From NCBI RefSeq assembly GCF_000732485.2, contig NZ_JAQV02000007.1, forward strand, positions 124,001-188,000: a stretch of 64,000 nucleotides of DNA. Reading direction: 5' to 3'. The translations under genes were made by a program, and so were the position numbers. Shown here piece by piece: positions 44,618-52,820 of this stretch (position 1 is its first letter; every line of letters starts with the position of its first letter). Under the pieces are notes generated by a model. That model was not told the DNA's origin and searched no databases. It saw nothing but the letters and a program-made list of their open reading frames with translations. Origin of the DNA: Bacillus sp. SJS. GTDB taxonomy: Bacteria > Bacillota > Bacilli > Bacillales > Bacillaceae.

Positions 44618-44654
44618 GATCTCCCTACTTTCTTATATTGAATGAACTGTATTA

Positions 44655-44712
44655 GGTGTACTACAATGATTAATACACTTACTACAATATACAGTTGGTG
44701 AGGATTTGTCAA
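44655..44712 (-). promoter_or_regulatory. ytr operon promoter and YtrA operator
   Basis: Minus strand: TTGACA (44707-44712), 17-bp spacer, TATTGT (44684-44689). Immediately downstream is AGTGTA (44674-44679), 13 bp, TACACC (44655-44660), differing from the published YtrA consensus by one base. A second inverted pair, ACTGTAT/ATACAGT, brackets it. Confidence 0.85.
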
Positions 44713-44751
44713 CGGCATTTTTATGGAGGGGAGAGATGAATAATTTTATTG

Positions 44752-45163
44752 GCCTGGCATCGCACTTGGTTTCCGGTTTGCCTAGCATTCTTGCCTGGCA
44801 TCACACCCGTTTTCCCGTTCGCCCGGCATTCTTGCCTGGCATCCAACCCCTGTTCCGTGTTTGCCTGGCATTCTTGCCTGGCATCGCACCCGTTTTCTGG
44901 TTTGCCCGGCATTCTTGCCTGGCATCGCACCCTTTTTCCGGTTTCCCTGGCATTCTTGCCTGGCATTACACCCTTTTTCCGGTTTCCCTGGCATTCTTGC
45001 CTGGCATCGCACCCTTTTTCCGGTTTCCCTGGCATTCTTGCCTGGCATAACACCCTGTTTTCCGCGTTTGCCTGGCATTCTTGCCTGGCATCGCACCCTT
45101 TTTCCGGTTTGCCTGGCATTCTTGCCTGGCATCACACCAGTTTTCCGGTTTGCCCACTGCCCC
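44752..45163. repeat. 41-bp minisatellite, ten units
   Basis: TTGCCTGGCA-type blocks begin at 44750 (variant TGGCCTGGCA), 44791, 44832, 44874, 44915, 44956, 44997, 45038, 45081 and 45122, giving periods of 41, 41, 42, 41, 41, 41, 41, 43 and 41. A typical unit is TTGCCTGGCATCGCACCC, TTTTTCCGGTTTCCC, TGGCATTC. Each unit has a TGCCTGGCA palindrome and a second degenerate one. The strand composition is strongly skewed to pyrimidines. The period is not a multiple of three. The array starts about 15 bases after a perfect GGAGGGG...ATG (44725-44738), which opens 104 codons into the repeats. Confidence 0.95.
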
Positions 45164-45210
45164 AAGTTCTCTACGCATTCCCTCCCCCCTTCCCCCAAAA
45201 AACCCCAAAC

Positions 45211-45242
45211 AAAAAAGCACCCCCAAAAACTCAGGGTGCCCT
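45211..45242 (-). terminator. Terminator of the 57-codon gene
   Basis: On the minus strand GGCACCC and GGGTGC pair across an 11-base loop, followed by T6. Confidence 0.75.
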
Positions 45243-45257
45243 CCATCATTCCTTGCC

Positions 45258-45431
45258 CTATTCACGGTCCAGCTGGATGTCATTTTCACTTTCAACGGTT
45301 ACGTCCATGTGGCCTTTTTCTTCGAGCTCCCGCTGCATTTCCATGGCTTCTACTTCGCTTCCGAAGGCGGGTCCGTCGAAGACCCGCTCGCCTGTTTCTT
45401 TGTCTGTATACTGAACGATATATGTTTTCAT
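45258..45431 (-). CDS. Small acidic protein of unknown function, 57 residues
   Basis: GGAGGAG lies eight bases before the ATG and a terminator follows the stop. The product (KTYIVQYTDKETGERVFDGP, GSEVEAMEMQRELEEKGH) looks like a small beta-alpha protein with a Glu-rich helix. No family recognised. Codon use and signals are normal, so it is accepted as a gene. It lies beside two other small genes of the same strand. Confidence 0.7.
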   Translation of the reverse strand: MKTYIVQYTDKETGERVFDGPAFGSEVEAMEMQRELEEKGHMDVTVESENDIQLDRE

Positions 45432-45497
45432 AACGCATCTCCTCCCATTATTCTTCTTCCCTTTTTTTATTTAAGGAAAACGAGGGATGACGTTGTT

Positions 45498-45647
45498 TTA
45501 CTTTTCAGAAGGATGCTGTTTGGATTTGATTGGCTGGCCTTGCTTTGCGTATTTCTGTTTTGCCTTTGATACTGGATCGAGTTCATTGGAAAATTCGCTT
45601 TGGCCGGTTTTTTGTTCTGGGTTGTTCTGATCGGAACGTTTTTTCAT
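45498..45647 (-). CDS. Small hydrophilic protein, 49 residues (possibly spore-associated)
   Basis: A very strong AAGGAGGTT site precedes the ATG by seven bases. The product is Lys/Gln/Ser/Pro-rich and probably disordered (KKRSDQNNPEQKTGQSEF, VSKAKQKYAKQGQPIKSKQ). The composition recalls minor small acid-soluble spore proteins, but no sequence match is claimed. Confidence 0.65.
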   Translation of the reverse strand: MKKRSDQNNPEQKTGQSEFSNELDPVSKAKQKYAKQGQPIKSKQHPSEK

Positions 45648-45661
45648 GGGTGTGAACCTCC

Positions 45662-45925
45662 TTAATGTCTTTGAAGAATCATTTCGTTTTGCAGCTGCTG
45701 CAATTGAAGCCTCATTCTGTACAGCTGTTCTTTTTGCTGATCATCACAGCTTAATGTGAGTTTGTTTAGTTCATTTACAGCGTCCTCGAGCTTGGATTGG
45801 GCTTCTGTGTATTCCTGGTCATGATAATGCTCCTGTTTTGCTCCGCTTTCAAATTGCTCTTTTGCATAGTTGTATGTGTCTGTGCACATTTGCATATATT
45901 CTTCAACCGATTGCCTTGTCGCCAT
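45662..45925 (-). CDS. ytzC: YtzC family protein (DUF2524)
   Basis: An 87-residue helical protein. The ATG at 45925 (MATRQSVEEYMQMC) has AAGGAG upstream and matches the start of B. subtilis YtzC; an ATG six codons earlier lies inside the ribosome site. SKLEDAVNELNKL and the terminal QLYRMRLQLQQLQNEMIL are family hallmarks. Function unknown. In B. subtilis ytzC also lies between the ytr operon and ytqA. Confidence 0.88.
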   Translation of the reverse strand: MATRQSVEEYMQMCTDTYNYAKEQFESGAKQEHYHDQEYTEAQSKLEDAVNELNKLTLSCDDQQKEQLYRMRLQLQQLQNEMILQRH

Positions 45926-46079
45926 TGGATAATCTCCTTCCATTATTCAGGTTCGATGCTTCACTTTTATAGGGTTTACGATGGCTGGCGTTTTAACACC
46001 GAGAAAATTTGTCATTCAAAAAACGAGCGTGCTAAAATGGCTTAATGACTATAAAAATTTTTCGGGAGGCTTTTCTGAT

Positions 46080-47045
46080 TTGATTCAGTCCAACCCATTT
46101 CCATATGCGAACGATAAAAAAAGGTACCATACATGGAATTATCATTTAAAAGATTTCTTTGGACATAAAGTATTCAAAGTGGCGTTAGACGGGGGATTTG
46201 ATTGCCCGAACCGCGATGGAACGGTCGCTTACGGAGGCTGTACCTTTTGCAGTGCTGCAGGATCCGGAGATTTTGCCGGCAGCCGGGCGGATGATCTTAC
46301 AACCCAATTTAATGAAGGTAAAGCAAAAATGCATCAGAAGTGGAAGGATGGCAAGTATATGGCTTACTTTCAGGCGTATACGAATACGCATGCTCCGCTT
46401 GAGGTTTTAAAAGAGAAGTTTGAAACCGTGCTTGGATTTGAAGATGTTGTCGGTCTGTCCATTGCGACAAGACCGGATTGTCTTCCAGATGATGTGGTGG
46501 AGTATTTGGCTGAGCTGAACAGGCGTACTTATTTATGGGTAGAGCTCGGGCTTCAGACGGTTCATGAACGGACGGCTTTGCTTATTAACCGGGCCCATGA
46601 TTATCCTTCCTATGTTGAAGGAGTAAACAAATTAAGGAAGCATGGAATCCGGGTTTGCACCCATATTATTGACGGACTTCCTCTGGAAGATCGGGATATG
46701 ATGATGCATACCGCTAGAGAAGTGGCGAAGCTAGATGTGCAGGGGATTAAAATTCATCTTCTTCATCTATTGAAGGGCACTCCGATGGTAAAGCAGTATG
46801 AAAAAGGGATGCTTGAGTTTCTGTCATTCGAGGATTATATTCAGCTCGTTTGCGATCAGCTGGAGGTCATTCCTCCTGAAATTATTGTTCACCGGATTAC
46901 GGGGGATGGTCCGATTGACTTAATGATCGGGCCGATGTGGAGCGTAAATAAATGGTCGGTTATTAATGCGATTGATGCTGAAATGGAGCGGCGCGGCAGT
47001 TTTCAGGGGAAATTTTTTCAAGCAGAAGGGGTGGACATAACATGA
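46080..47045 (+). CDS. ytqA: Radical SAM protein YtqA (TIGR01212 family)
   Basis: A 321-residue radical SAM protein. The cluster cysteines are Cys42, Cys54 and Cys57 (CPNRDGTVAYGGCTFC), the wide non-canonical spacing of the TIGR01212 family. The TTG at 46080 is preferred: GGGAGG is about ten bases upstream and the length equals that of the B. subtilis protein, whereas in-frame starts further upstream have no similarity or ribosome site. It overlaps mnmM by four bases. Substrate unknown; coupling to mnmM suggests tRNA or translation-related work. Confidence 0.88.
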   Translation: MIQSNPFPYANDKKRYHTWNYHLKDFFGHKVFKVALDGGFDCPNRDGTVAYGGCTFCSAAGSGDFAGSRADDLTTQFNEGKAKMHQKWKDGKYMAYFQAYTNTHAPLEVLKEKFETVLGFEDVVGLSIATRPDCLPDDVVEYLAELNRRTYLWVELGLQTVHERTALLINRAHDYPSYVEGVNKLRKHGIRVCTHIIDGLPLEDRDMMMHTAREVAKLDVQGIKIHLLHLLKGTPMVKQYEKGMLEFLSFEDYIQLVCDQLEVIPPEIIVHRITGDGPIDLMIGPMWSVNKWSVINAIDAEMERRGSFQGKFFQAEGVDIT

Positions 47046-47614
47046 AGATAACCCGGATTCTTCCCTTCTGCAGGGATTTGCTTTCTGCTGCCGTTCAGCC
47101 TGGCGATACCGCAGTAGATGCAACCGCGGGGAATGGTCATGACACAGTTTTTCTGGCCGGATTAACAGGTGAATCGGGCAAGGTATTCAGCTTCGATATT
47201 CAAGAGGATGCCCTCCTGGCAACCGAGAGGCTCCTTGAGGAGAAAAATCTCAGCAGCCGTGTAACCCTTTTTCATAAAGGCCACGAGTGCGCTGAAGAAT
47301 CCATTCCTGCTGAATACCACGGAAAACTTGCCGGAGCGGTTTTCAACCTCGGCTATCTCCCCGGAGGCAATAAAGAAATTGTGACGTCCCCTGACTCCAC
47401 CCTTGCAGGCATCGGCCAGCTTTTCCGCATGCTTAAGCCTGAGGGAATCATCGTTCTTGTCATTTACCATGGGCATCCTGAAGGGAAAATAGAAAAAAAC
47501 GCGGTCCTTGAATTTGCAAAAAACCTTCCACAGGATGAAGCCCATGTGATTCAATATCAGTTTATTAATCAAAAGAATAATCCTCCCTTTATTTGTGCAA
47601 TTGAAAAAAGATAA
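47042..47614 (+). CDS. mnmM: tRNA 5-(aminomethyl)-2-thiouridine methyltransferase MnmM (YtqB)
   Basis: A 190-residue class I SAM methyltransferase. The SAM-binding loop DATAGNGHDT is at residues 26-35, FSFDIQEDAL follows, and NLGYLPGG and VIYHGHPEG mark the catalytic face. B. subtilis YtqB was recently shown to carry out the last step of mnm5s2U34 synthesis in Gram-positive tRNA (from memory of the literature). The ATGA overlap with ytqA indicates translational coupling. Confidence 0.88.
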   Translation: MKITRILPFCRDLLSAAVQPGDTAVDATAGNGHDTVFLAGLTGESGKVFSFDIQEDALLATERLLEEKNLSSRVTLFHKGHECAEESIPAEYHGKLAGAVFNLGYLPGGNKEIVTSPDSTLAGIGQLFRMLKPEGIIVLVIYHGHPEGKIEKNAVLEFAKNLPQDEAHVIQYQFINQKNNPPFICAIEKR

Positions 47615-47617
47615 AAA

Positions 47618-47645
47618 AGCGCCGGCCGATGAGCCGGTTTTTTCG
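47618..47645 (+). terminator. Terminator of ytqA-mnmM
   Basis: CCGGC and GCCGG with a six-base loop, followed by T6. Confidence 0.75.
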
Positions 47646-47702
47646 TTTGCAGGGAAGAATAAATTCACCTGAAAAATAAAATACTAAATTCGAGATTTCT
47701 TC

Positions 47703-47731
47703 GTTGACTTTCGACAATTTCTGCCTTAATC
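47703..47731 (+). promoter_or_regulatory. Putative promoter of the amino-acid ABC importer
   Basis: TTGACT (47703-47708), 17-bp spacer and TAATCT (47726-47731), about 55 bases before the first gene. No T-box or riboswitch is visible between. Confidence 0.55.
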
Positions 47732-47787
47732 TTATAAAGTATTTTTTAAATAAATTAAACCTATCAACTAACTGGGGGATTACAAAA

Positions 47788-48576
47788 ATGAGAAGATTTT
47801 TATCCATTTTTCTTATAGCGGCTGCTTTGCTTGCATTAGCTGCCTGCGGTTCGAAAAAAGAAGAAAGCGCTGGAAGTCTGTATGATTCCATTAAAGAAAA
47901 AGGCGAAGTTACGATTGGAACGGAAGGTACATACGCGCCATTTACGTTTCATGACAAACAGGGAAACCTTACAGGATTTGATGTAGAGATTGCAAAAGAG
48001 GTTTTTAAACGCCTTGATATTAAACCTAAATTCATCGAAGCAAAATGGGATGGAATGATTGCAGGTCTTGATTCCAAACGCTATGACATGGTTGCCAATG
48101 AAGTAGCGATCCGCCCTGAACGTTTAGAGAAGTACGATATGTCTGAGCCCTACATCGTTTCAAAAGCGGTTCTTATCGTAAAGGAAGACAATAACGAGAT
48201 TAAATCCCTAAAAGATTTAAAAGGCAAAAAAGTGGGGCAGTCACTGGACAGCAACTATCGTAAAATTGCTGAAGAAAACGGTGCAACTAATACGGTTGTG
48301 GATGGCTTCAATCAATCCATTGATTTGATTGCTGCTGGAAGAATCGATGCGACAATCAATGACAGTCTTTCATACCTTGATTTGAAAAAACAGCGTCCTG
48401 AGCTTCCAATTAAGAAAGTTTATGAAGAAAAAGAAGCGACAGAAAATGCATTCCTTTTCCGCAAAGACAGCGGAAAGCTGAAGGAAGAAGTCGACAAAGC
48501 ATTGGCTGAAATGAAAAAAGACGGTACTTACTTGAAGATCTCCGAAAAATGGTTCGGAACAGATGTCTCGAAATAA
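47788..48576 (+). CDS. tcyA: Cystine-type ABC transporter substrate-binding lipoprotein
   Basis: A 262-residue lipoprotein with lipobox cysteine Cys20 (LALAAC). Family 3 solute-binding protein: GTEGTYAPFTFHDKQGNLTGFDVEIA, AKWDGMIAGLDSKRYDMVAN and a terminal DGTYLKISEKWFGTDVSK. This resembles B. subtilis TcyA through most of its length as I recall it, so L-cystine is the most likely ligand. TcyJ/K-type or another polar amino acid cannot be excluded. The ATG at 47788 is used because GGGGGAT precedes it. Confidence 0.8.
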   Translation: MRRFLSIFLIAAALLALAACGSKKEESAGSLYDSIKEKGEVTIGTEGTYAPFTFHDKQGNLTGFDVEIAKEVFKRLDIKPKFIEAKWDGMIAGLDSKRYDMVANEVAIRPERLEKYDMSEPYIVSKAVLIVKEDNNEIKSLKDLKGKKVGQSLDSNYRKIAEENGATNTVVDGFNQSIDLIAAGRIDATINDSLSYLDLKKQRPELPIKKVYEEKEATENAFLFRKDSGKLKEEVDKALAEMKKDGTYLKISEKWFGTDVSK

Positions 48577-48585
48577 AGGATTTGA

Positions 48586-49275
48586 GTGAATATGTTTGCT
48601 GATGAACGTTCACAGCGGATTATAGGGATTCTAACCGAATCCTTTTTTCCGCTTTTAAAAGCAGGAATTGCCTTTACCATTCCTCTGACCCTGATCACTT
48701 TTGCCCTTGGTCTGATTTTAGCGTTTTTCGTTGCCCTAGCCCGCATGTCCAATATTCGGATCCTTACGGCCATATCAGGCTTCTATGTCTGGGTTTTCCG
48801 GGGAACACCGCTGCTCGTTCAGCTGTTTATCCTATTCTTTGGACTCGGAAGCGTTGGGATTACACTGGATCCATTCACAGCCGCGGTCATTGGATTTACC
48901 CTTAACAAGGGGGCTTACACCTCGGAAATCATCCGGGCTGCTATTCTCTCTATTCCAAAGGGCCAATGGGAAGCAGCCTATTCAATTAATATGACTAGAG
49001 CGCAGGCAATACGGAGAATCATTCTTCCGCAGGCGGTGCGTGTATCCATTCCTCCGCTTGGGAACTCGTTTATTAGTCTTGTTAAAGATACATCGCTTGC
49101 AGCAACCATCACGGTTACGGAAATGTTCCAAAAGGGGCAGCAAATCGCGGCCGTATACTATGAACCGCTTTGGCTGTATATCGAAGTAGCCTTTATCTAT
49201 CTTATTTTCAGCACCGTACTTTCCTGGCTGCAAACCAAACTGGAACGCCGTTTTGAACGCGGCATTGCCAAATAA
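48586..49275 (+). CDS. tcyB: Cystine-type amino-acid ABC transporter permease
   Basis: A 229-residue permease with five spans. The HisM/His-Glu-Gln type is shown by VWVFRGTPLLVQLFILFFGLG and by the EAA loop EAAYSINMTRAQAIRRIILPQA. GTG start after AAAGG; an ATG two codons later is possible. Lies ten bases after the binding-protein gene and 12 bases before the ATPase gene in a three-gene operon. Confidence 0.85.
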   Translation: MNMFADERSQRIIGILTESFFPLLKAGIAFTIPLTLITFALGLILAFFVALARMSNIRILTAISGFYVWVFRGTPLLVQLFILFFGLGSVGITLDPFTAAVIGFTLNKGAYTSEIIRAAILSIPKGQWEAAYSINMTRAQAIRRIILPQAVRVSIPPLGNSFISLVKDTSLAATITVTEMFQKGQQIAAVYYEPLWLYIEVAFIYLIFSTVLSWLQTKLERRFERGIAK

Positions 49276-49287
49276 GGAGGGGCTGTC

Positions 49288-50037
49288 ATGATTAGAATAA
49301 GCAATCTTTATAAACGCTTTGGGGAACTCGAAGTTCTAAAAGGGATTGATTTGACGATTGAAAAAGGGAAAACAGCTGTCATTATCGGTCCTTCCGGTTC
49401 CGGCAAAACGACTTTGCTGCGCTGCCTGAATCTGCTCGAGGTACCGAATGCAGGAACAATTGAGCTTGGTACGGAAACCATTCAGTTCTCGGAAAAGCAA
49501 AAGCTGAAGACAAGCACGGTGGCAGGGTTCAGAAAGCAAACCGGAATGGTCTTTCAAAGCTACAACCTATTTCCGCATCTAACGGCTGTGCAAAACGTGA
49601 TGGAAGGCCAGGTTGTGGTTAAGGGATTGTCTAAAGACGAAGCAAGGAAGAAGGCCCTTCTCCAGCTTGAAAAGGTTGGCCTTTTGGACAGAGCTGACAT
49701 GTACCCTCATCAATTGTCCGGAGGTCAGCAGCAGCGTGTTGGAATTGCCCGAGCTATGGCGATGGATCCGGATGTTCTTCTGTTTGATGAACCCACCTCA
49801 GCTCTTGACCCTGAGCTTGTCGGAGAAGTGCTGAAGGTTATGAAAGACCTTTCAAATGAAGGGATGACCATGGTCATTGTCACTCATGAGATGCACTTCG
49901 CGAGAGATGCAGCGGATCTTGTGATCTTCATGGACAACGGGATTGTTGTGGAAACAGGCTCTCCTCAGGAAGTATTTGATCAAACGAAAAATGCCCGTAC
50001 CCTTCAATTTCTGAATAAGGTACAGGCAACTATTTAA
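49288..50037 (+). CDS. tcyC: Cystine-type amino-acid ABC transporter ATPase
   Basis: A 249-residue polar-amino-acid ATPase. Walker [10 protein letters not shown], signature [15 protein letters not shown], Walker [15 protein letters not shown] and switch histidine in VTHEMHFA are intact. AAGGAGG precedes the ATG. Third gene of the operon, closed by a strong terminator. Confidence 0.9.
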   Translation: MIRISNLYKRFGELEVLKGIDLTIEKGKTAVIIGPSGSGKTTLLRCLNLLEVPNAGTIELGTETIQFSEKQKLKTSTVAGFRKQTGMVFQSYNLFPHLTAVQNVMEGQVVVKGLSKDEARKKALLQLEKVGLLDRADMYPHQLSGGQQQRVGIARAMAMDPDVLLFDEPTSALDPELVGEVLKVMKDLSNEGMTMVIVTHEMHFARDAADLVIFMDNGIVVETGSPQEVFDQTKNARTLQFLNKVQATI

Positions 50038-50040
50038 GAG

Positions 50041-50078
50041 CAAAAGCTGCAGAAGCAAAATTCTGCAGCTTTTTTTGA
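50041..50078. terminator. Bidirectional terminator
   Basis: AAAAGCTGCAGAA and TTCTGCAGCTTTTTTT form a 13-bp stem between convergent operons. Confidence 0.9.
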
Positions 50079-50079
50079 T

Positions 50080-51150
50080 TCACTGAGCGGTTATTTTCTG
50101 GAACGTGCGATAGGCTCTGCCGTTCAGGTAGAAAAACAGAGACGTTCCGCCGCCTCTTCGCAATAACGTTCTGGCAAGCTTATTCAGCTCTTTTCTGGAC
50201 GTTACTTTCCGGTCAGAAAGGTACACGCCGAGCAAGCCTCTATTGATCAGCTTATGAAATCCTTCATGAGGAATTCCTTTTAAACTGCTGTCAGCCTTTT
50301 CAATAAAATGCTTGAGGCGCTTCATCATGCTCTCCTCTGTTGGATAATAGCTGCAAAAGTTCAAATCTCCCCCTGCACGATCCTCTTCCTGATCAATTAA
50401 GTAGTCAAGAAGAATATGAAGTCCTTGAATATAAGGGAAATAGCTGTCACGGATCTGCTTGGCCAAATGCTGATCGTAGGAATTTTGGAAGCCGTATGCT
50501 ACAAGGCAAAAAATGCCGAGGGTTGAACCGCTGCAGGCAGAGAATTCGTACCATTCCATCTCAGGAAGTGCGCTTCGATGGTGCTCGAACCATGTTTCAA
50601 GACGCGGCACTCTCTCTTCAATTTGGACATGCTTATGTACTTGGAGATCGCAGTAATACCCGGAAAGCTCAAGCAGCGTGTCTTTTATATGAGGGTAACC
50701 ATCTATCTTTCCCAGCTGTCTTTGGCATGTGATGACAAGATCATGCAAATACCCGCCATCATCCTGATCCTCCCGGAATGAATAATAATTTTTCAGTTCC
50801 GCCCCGACCGTAAGTGCGTCCGGCATGGACTGATGCAGCATCCTGAAATCATCTGGATCGAGCGATGTGCTGCGGTCGCATAGATTATCCAAGTAATCAC
50901 TGATCGTCTGGTAGGCAACAATAAACTCGACACATTCTTTCATATTCGGCCCTGCCAATATCGCAAGAATTCCCCCGCCTTCACAGTGGAATGATTTTTC
51001 AGTGATACTTGCCAAAGCCTGGCTTCTCAGCTCTTCATTTGGAATGGATTCAGCCTTTTTCTTCCACTCATCCAAACAAAGGTGGACAAGAGGAAATACA
51101 TTTTTGTACACCTTTTTCATAAGTGAAAAGGGAGATGTCGGGATGGTCAT
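50080..51150 (-). CDS. ytpB: Tetraprenyl-beta-curcumene synthase YtpB (DUF2600)
   Basis: A 356-residue all-helical terpene synthase of the YtpB type, which in B. subtilis cyclises all-trans-heptaprenyl-type diphosphate to tetraprenyl-beta-curcumene, a precursor of sporulenes and C35 terpenes. An Asp-rich metal segment (DYLDNLCDRSTSLD) lies about residues 86-99, and YFPYIQGLHILLDYLIDQEED carries a second acidic cluster. It overlaps the ytpA stop by four bases, the same pairing as in B. subtilis. Confidence 0.9.
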   Translation of the reverse strand: MTIPTSPFSLMKKVYKNVFPLVHLCLDEWKKKAESIPNEELRSQALASITEKSFHCEGGGILAILAGPNMKECVEFIVAYQTISDYLDNLCDRSTSLDPDDFRMLHQSMPDALTVGAELKNYYSFREDQDDGGYLHDLVITCQRQLGKIDGYPHIKDTLLELSGYYCDLQVHKHVQIEERVPRLETWFEHHRSALPEMEWYEFSACSGSTLGIFCLVAYGFQNSYDQHLAKQIRDSYFPYIQGLHILLDYLIDQEEDRAGGDLNFCSYYPTEESMMKRLKHFIEKADSSLKGIPHEGFHKLINRGLLGVYLSDRKVTSRKELNKLARTLLRRGGGTSLFFYLNGRAYRTFQKITAQ

Positions 51151-51959
51151 GTATTTTCACTCCAATTTTCTTTCGGCAGCTCCGGAAGATGATTTTCGGC
51201 AAAAGCGTGGGCCATTTTAAACACTTGGTCACGATCAGGTTCATTGAAAATTTCGTGATAAAACCCTTTCCATTCCTTGTATGTTTTCTCAGTGGCATCC
51301 AAACGGTTAAACCACGATTTAACGGCGTTCTTATCCACTATTTTATCATCGCCTCCCTGCATAAGAAGGACCGGTACATCCGGGAATTTATTTTGTTTGT
51401 CGTTCGCCTGGTCCACTGCATGTACAAGTTCCCTGTACCAGCGGACGGAAACTTTCGTTACATAAAGGGGATCATTTTCGTCAATTTCAATAACCGACTT
51501 ATTGCGTGTCGCCATTTCAATGGACAGATTGGAATTCATCAGAAGTGCGGGATATACCACATTCAGACCCTTTGAAAGAACATCCAATGCCCGATTCGGC
51601 TTATGCATTAAACCAAGGCAGGGCGATGAAAGAATCACGCCGGCTAGGTTGTGTTCTTTTTCCTGCAGGGCTCTGATTGCAATCAGGCCTCCCATACTGT
51701 GTCCGAGAAGAAACAAAGGAAGATCATACTTATCTGCTTCCGTCAGCCATAAACTTAGCTCATTTATGTATTCATTAAAGGACTGAATATGTCCTCTTCT
51801 TCTGGTTGAGGTTCCCTGTCCCGGCAAGTCCCCCATAATGACGTTATAGCCCGCGCATCTCCAGTTTTCAATCAGCCATTTATAGCGTCTGTGATGCTCG
51901 GCTGCGCCATGAATCATGACAATTACTCCCTTAGGACGGTCTGCTTCCCATTTCCACAT
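51147..51959 (-). CDS. ytpA: Alpha/beta hydrolase YtpA (lysophospholipase-type)
   Basis: A 270-residue serine hydrolase of the monoglyceride-lipase/lysophospholipase branch. The nucleophile is Ser88 in LGHSMGG, the oxyanion loop is MIHGAAEHHRRY, the acid is in LLMQGGDDKIVD and the histidine in KGFYHEIFNEPDR. In B. subtilis ytpA is linked to production of the lysophospholipid antibiotic bacilysocin. The ATG at 51959 with AGGGAGGG upstream is preferred to a site seven codons earlier. Confidence 0.88.
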   Translation of the reverse strand: MWKWEADRPKGVIVMIHGAAEHHRRYKWLIENWRCAGYNVIMGDLPGQGTSTRRRGHIQSFNEYINELSLWLTEADKYDLPLFLLGHSMGGLIAIRALQEKEHNLAGVILSSPCLGLMHKPNRALDVLSKGLNVVYPALLMNSNLSIEMATRNKSVIEIDENDPLYVTKVSVRWYRELVHAVDQANDKQNKFPDVPVLLMQGGDDKIVDKNAVKSWFNRLDATEKTYKEWKGFYHEIFNEPDRDQVFKMAHAFAENHLPELPKENWSENT

Positions 51960-52066
51960 AAGAATCCCTCCCTTTCTCACAATTTTCCTGCATCTCCTTA
52001 CAAGGAGCCTTTGTTTTATTATAATGTAATTAGAATTCCCTAATTACGTGAAAGGATGTTTAGTAA

Positions 52067-52594
52067 ATGATCTATCCATATAACCAATACATACCTGAAA
52101 TATCAGAAAGTGCTTTTATTGCTGATTATGTAACCATTTCCGGTGATGTCAAAATCGGTGATGAGTCAAGCATCTGGTTCAATACGGTGATCCGGGGGGA
52201 TGTAGCACCAACCATTATCGGAAAACGGGTAAATATCCAGGATCAATGCTGCCTTCATCAAAGCCCCGGCAATCCATTACTTATTGAAGATGATGTTACC
52301 ATCGGCCATCAGGTCATTCTCCACAGCTCCATTATCAAAAGAAATGCTTTAATCGGCATGGGTTCCCTAATTTTAGACGGAGCTGAGATCGGGGAAGGCG
52401 CCTTTATTGGAGCAGGAAGTCTCGTTCCTCCCGGAAAAAAAATCCCTCCCAATACCCTGGCTTTCGGACGGCCGGCTAAAGTAATCCGTCCCCTGAACGA
52501 CGAGGATTTGAAGGATATGGCCCGCATCCGCAGAGAATACACGGAAAAGGCGCAAATTTATAAAAAGGCCACCCCTATTCAAAAAGGGAAGTAA
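52067..52594 (+). CDS. ytoA: Gamma-carbonic anhydrase family protein YtoA
   Basis: A 175-residue left-handed beta-helix (hexapeptide-repeat) protein. The three zinc-type histidines of gamma-carbonic anhydrases are at His64 (LHQSPG), His81 (IGHQV) and His86 (LHSS). The ferric-binding-like C-terminal helix has RREYTEKAQIY. Activity as carbonic anhydrase is inferred from the ligands only; many family members lack measurable activity. GAAAGGA precedes the ATG. Confidence 0.88.
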   Translation: MIYPYNQYIPEISESAFIADYVTISGDVKIGDESSIWFNTVIRGDVAPTIIGKRVNIQDQCCLHQSPGNPLLIEDDVTIGHQVILHSSIIKRNALIGMGSLILDGAEIGEGAFIGAGSLVPPGKKIPPNTLAFGRPAKVIRPLNDEDLKDMARIRREYTEKAQIYKKATPIQKGK

Positions 52595-52769
52595 GCTGCT
52601 GTTTTTAATCCCCCGCTGACGGTAGATTGATTATATTTTATCATGGCGGGGCATGACTTCAAAAGAATGATGCCCTCATCCATTGGAAAATCAGGTTTTT
52701 CACGTCTTCTTAAAGGAATTGAAAAAAAAAGATTGAATTTCTTTACAAATTCTTATTATTAACTAAATA

Positions 52770-52784
52770 ATTCTAAATTAGAAT
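52770..52784. promoter_or_regulatory. Perfect 15-bp palindrome upstream of the PAP2 gene
   Basis: ATTCTAAATTAGAAT, about 36 bases upstream of the PAP2 start, is a perfect odd palindrome in an AT-rich promoter region, a size typical of MarR- or Fur-like sites. No regulator gene is adjacent, so the role is a guess. Confidence 0.4.
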
Positions 52785-52820
52785 AGTATAAAAGGCGTTT
52801 GTAAAGGAGCATCTGATTAT

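Noticed and set aside
44752-45163. CRISPR array
   Set aside because: The conserved block is about 18 bp and the intervening 23 bp are themselves similar between units, so there are no unique spacers. No cas genes are nearby.
44721-45433. Several long overlapping frames on both strands of the 41-bp array, up to 221 codons, with repeated peptide motifs
   Set aside because: They arise because the repeat unit has few stops in any frame. Apart from the plus-strand ATG at 44736 none has a ribosome site, and the frames overlap each other.
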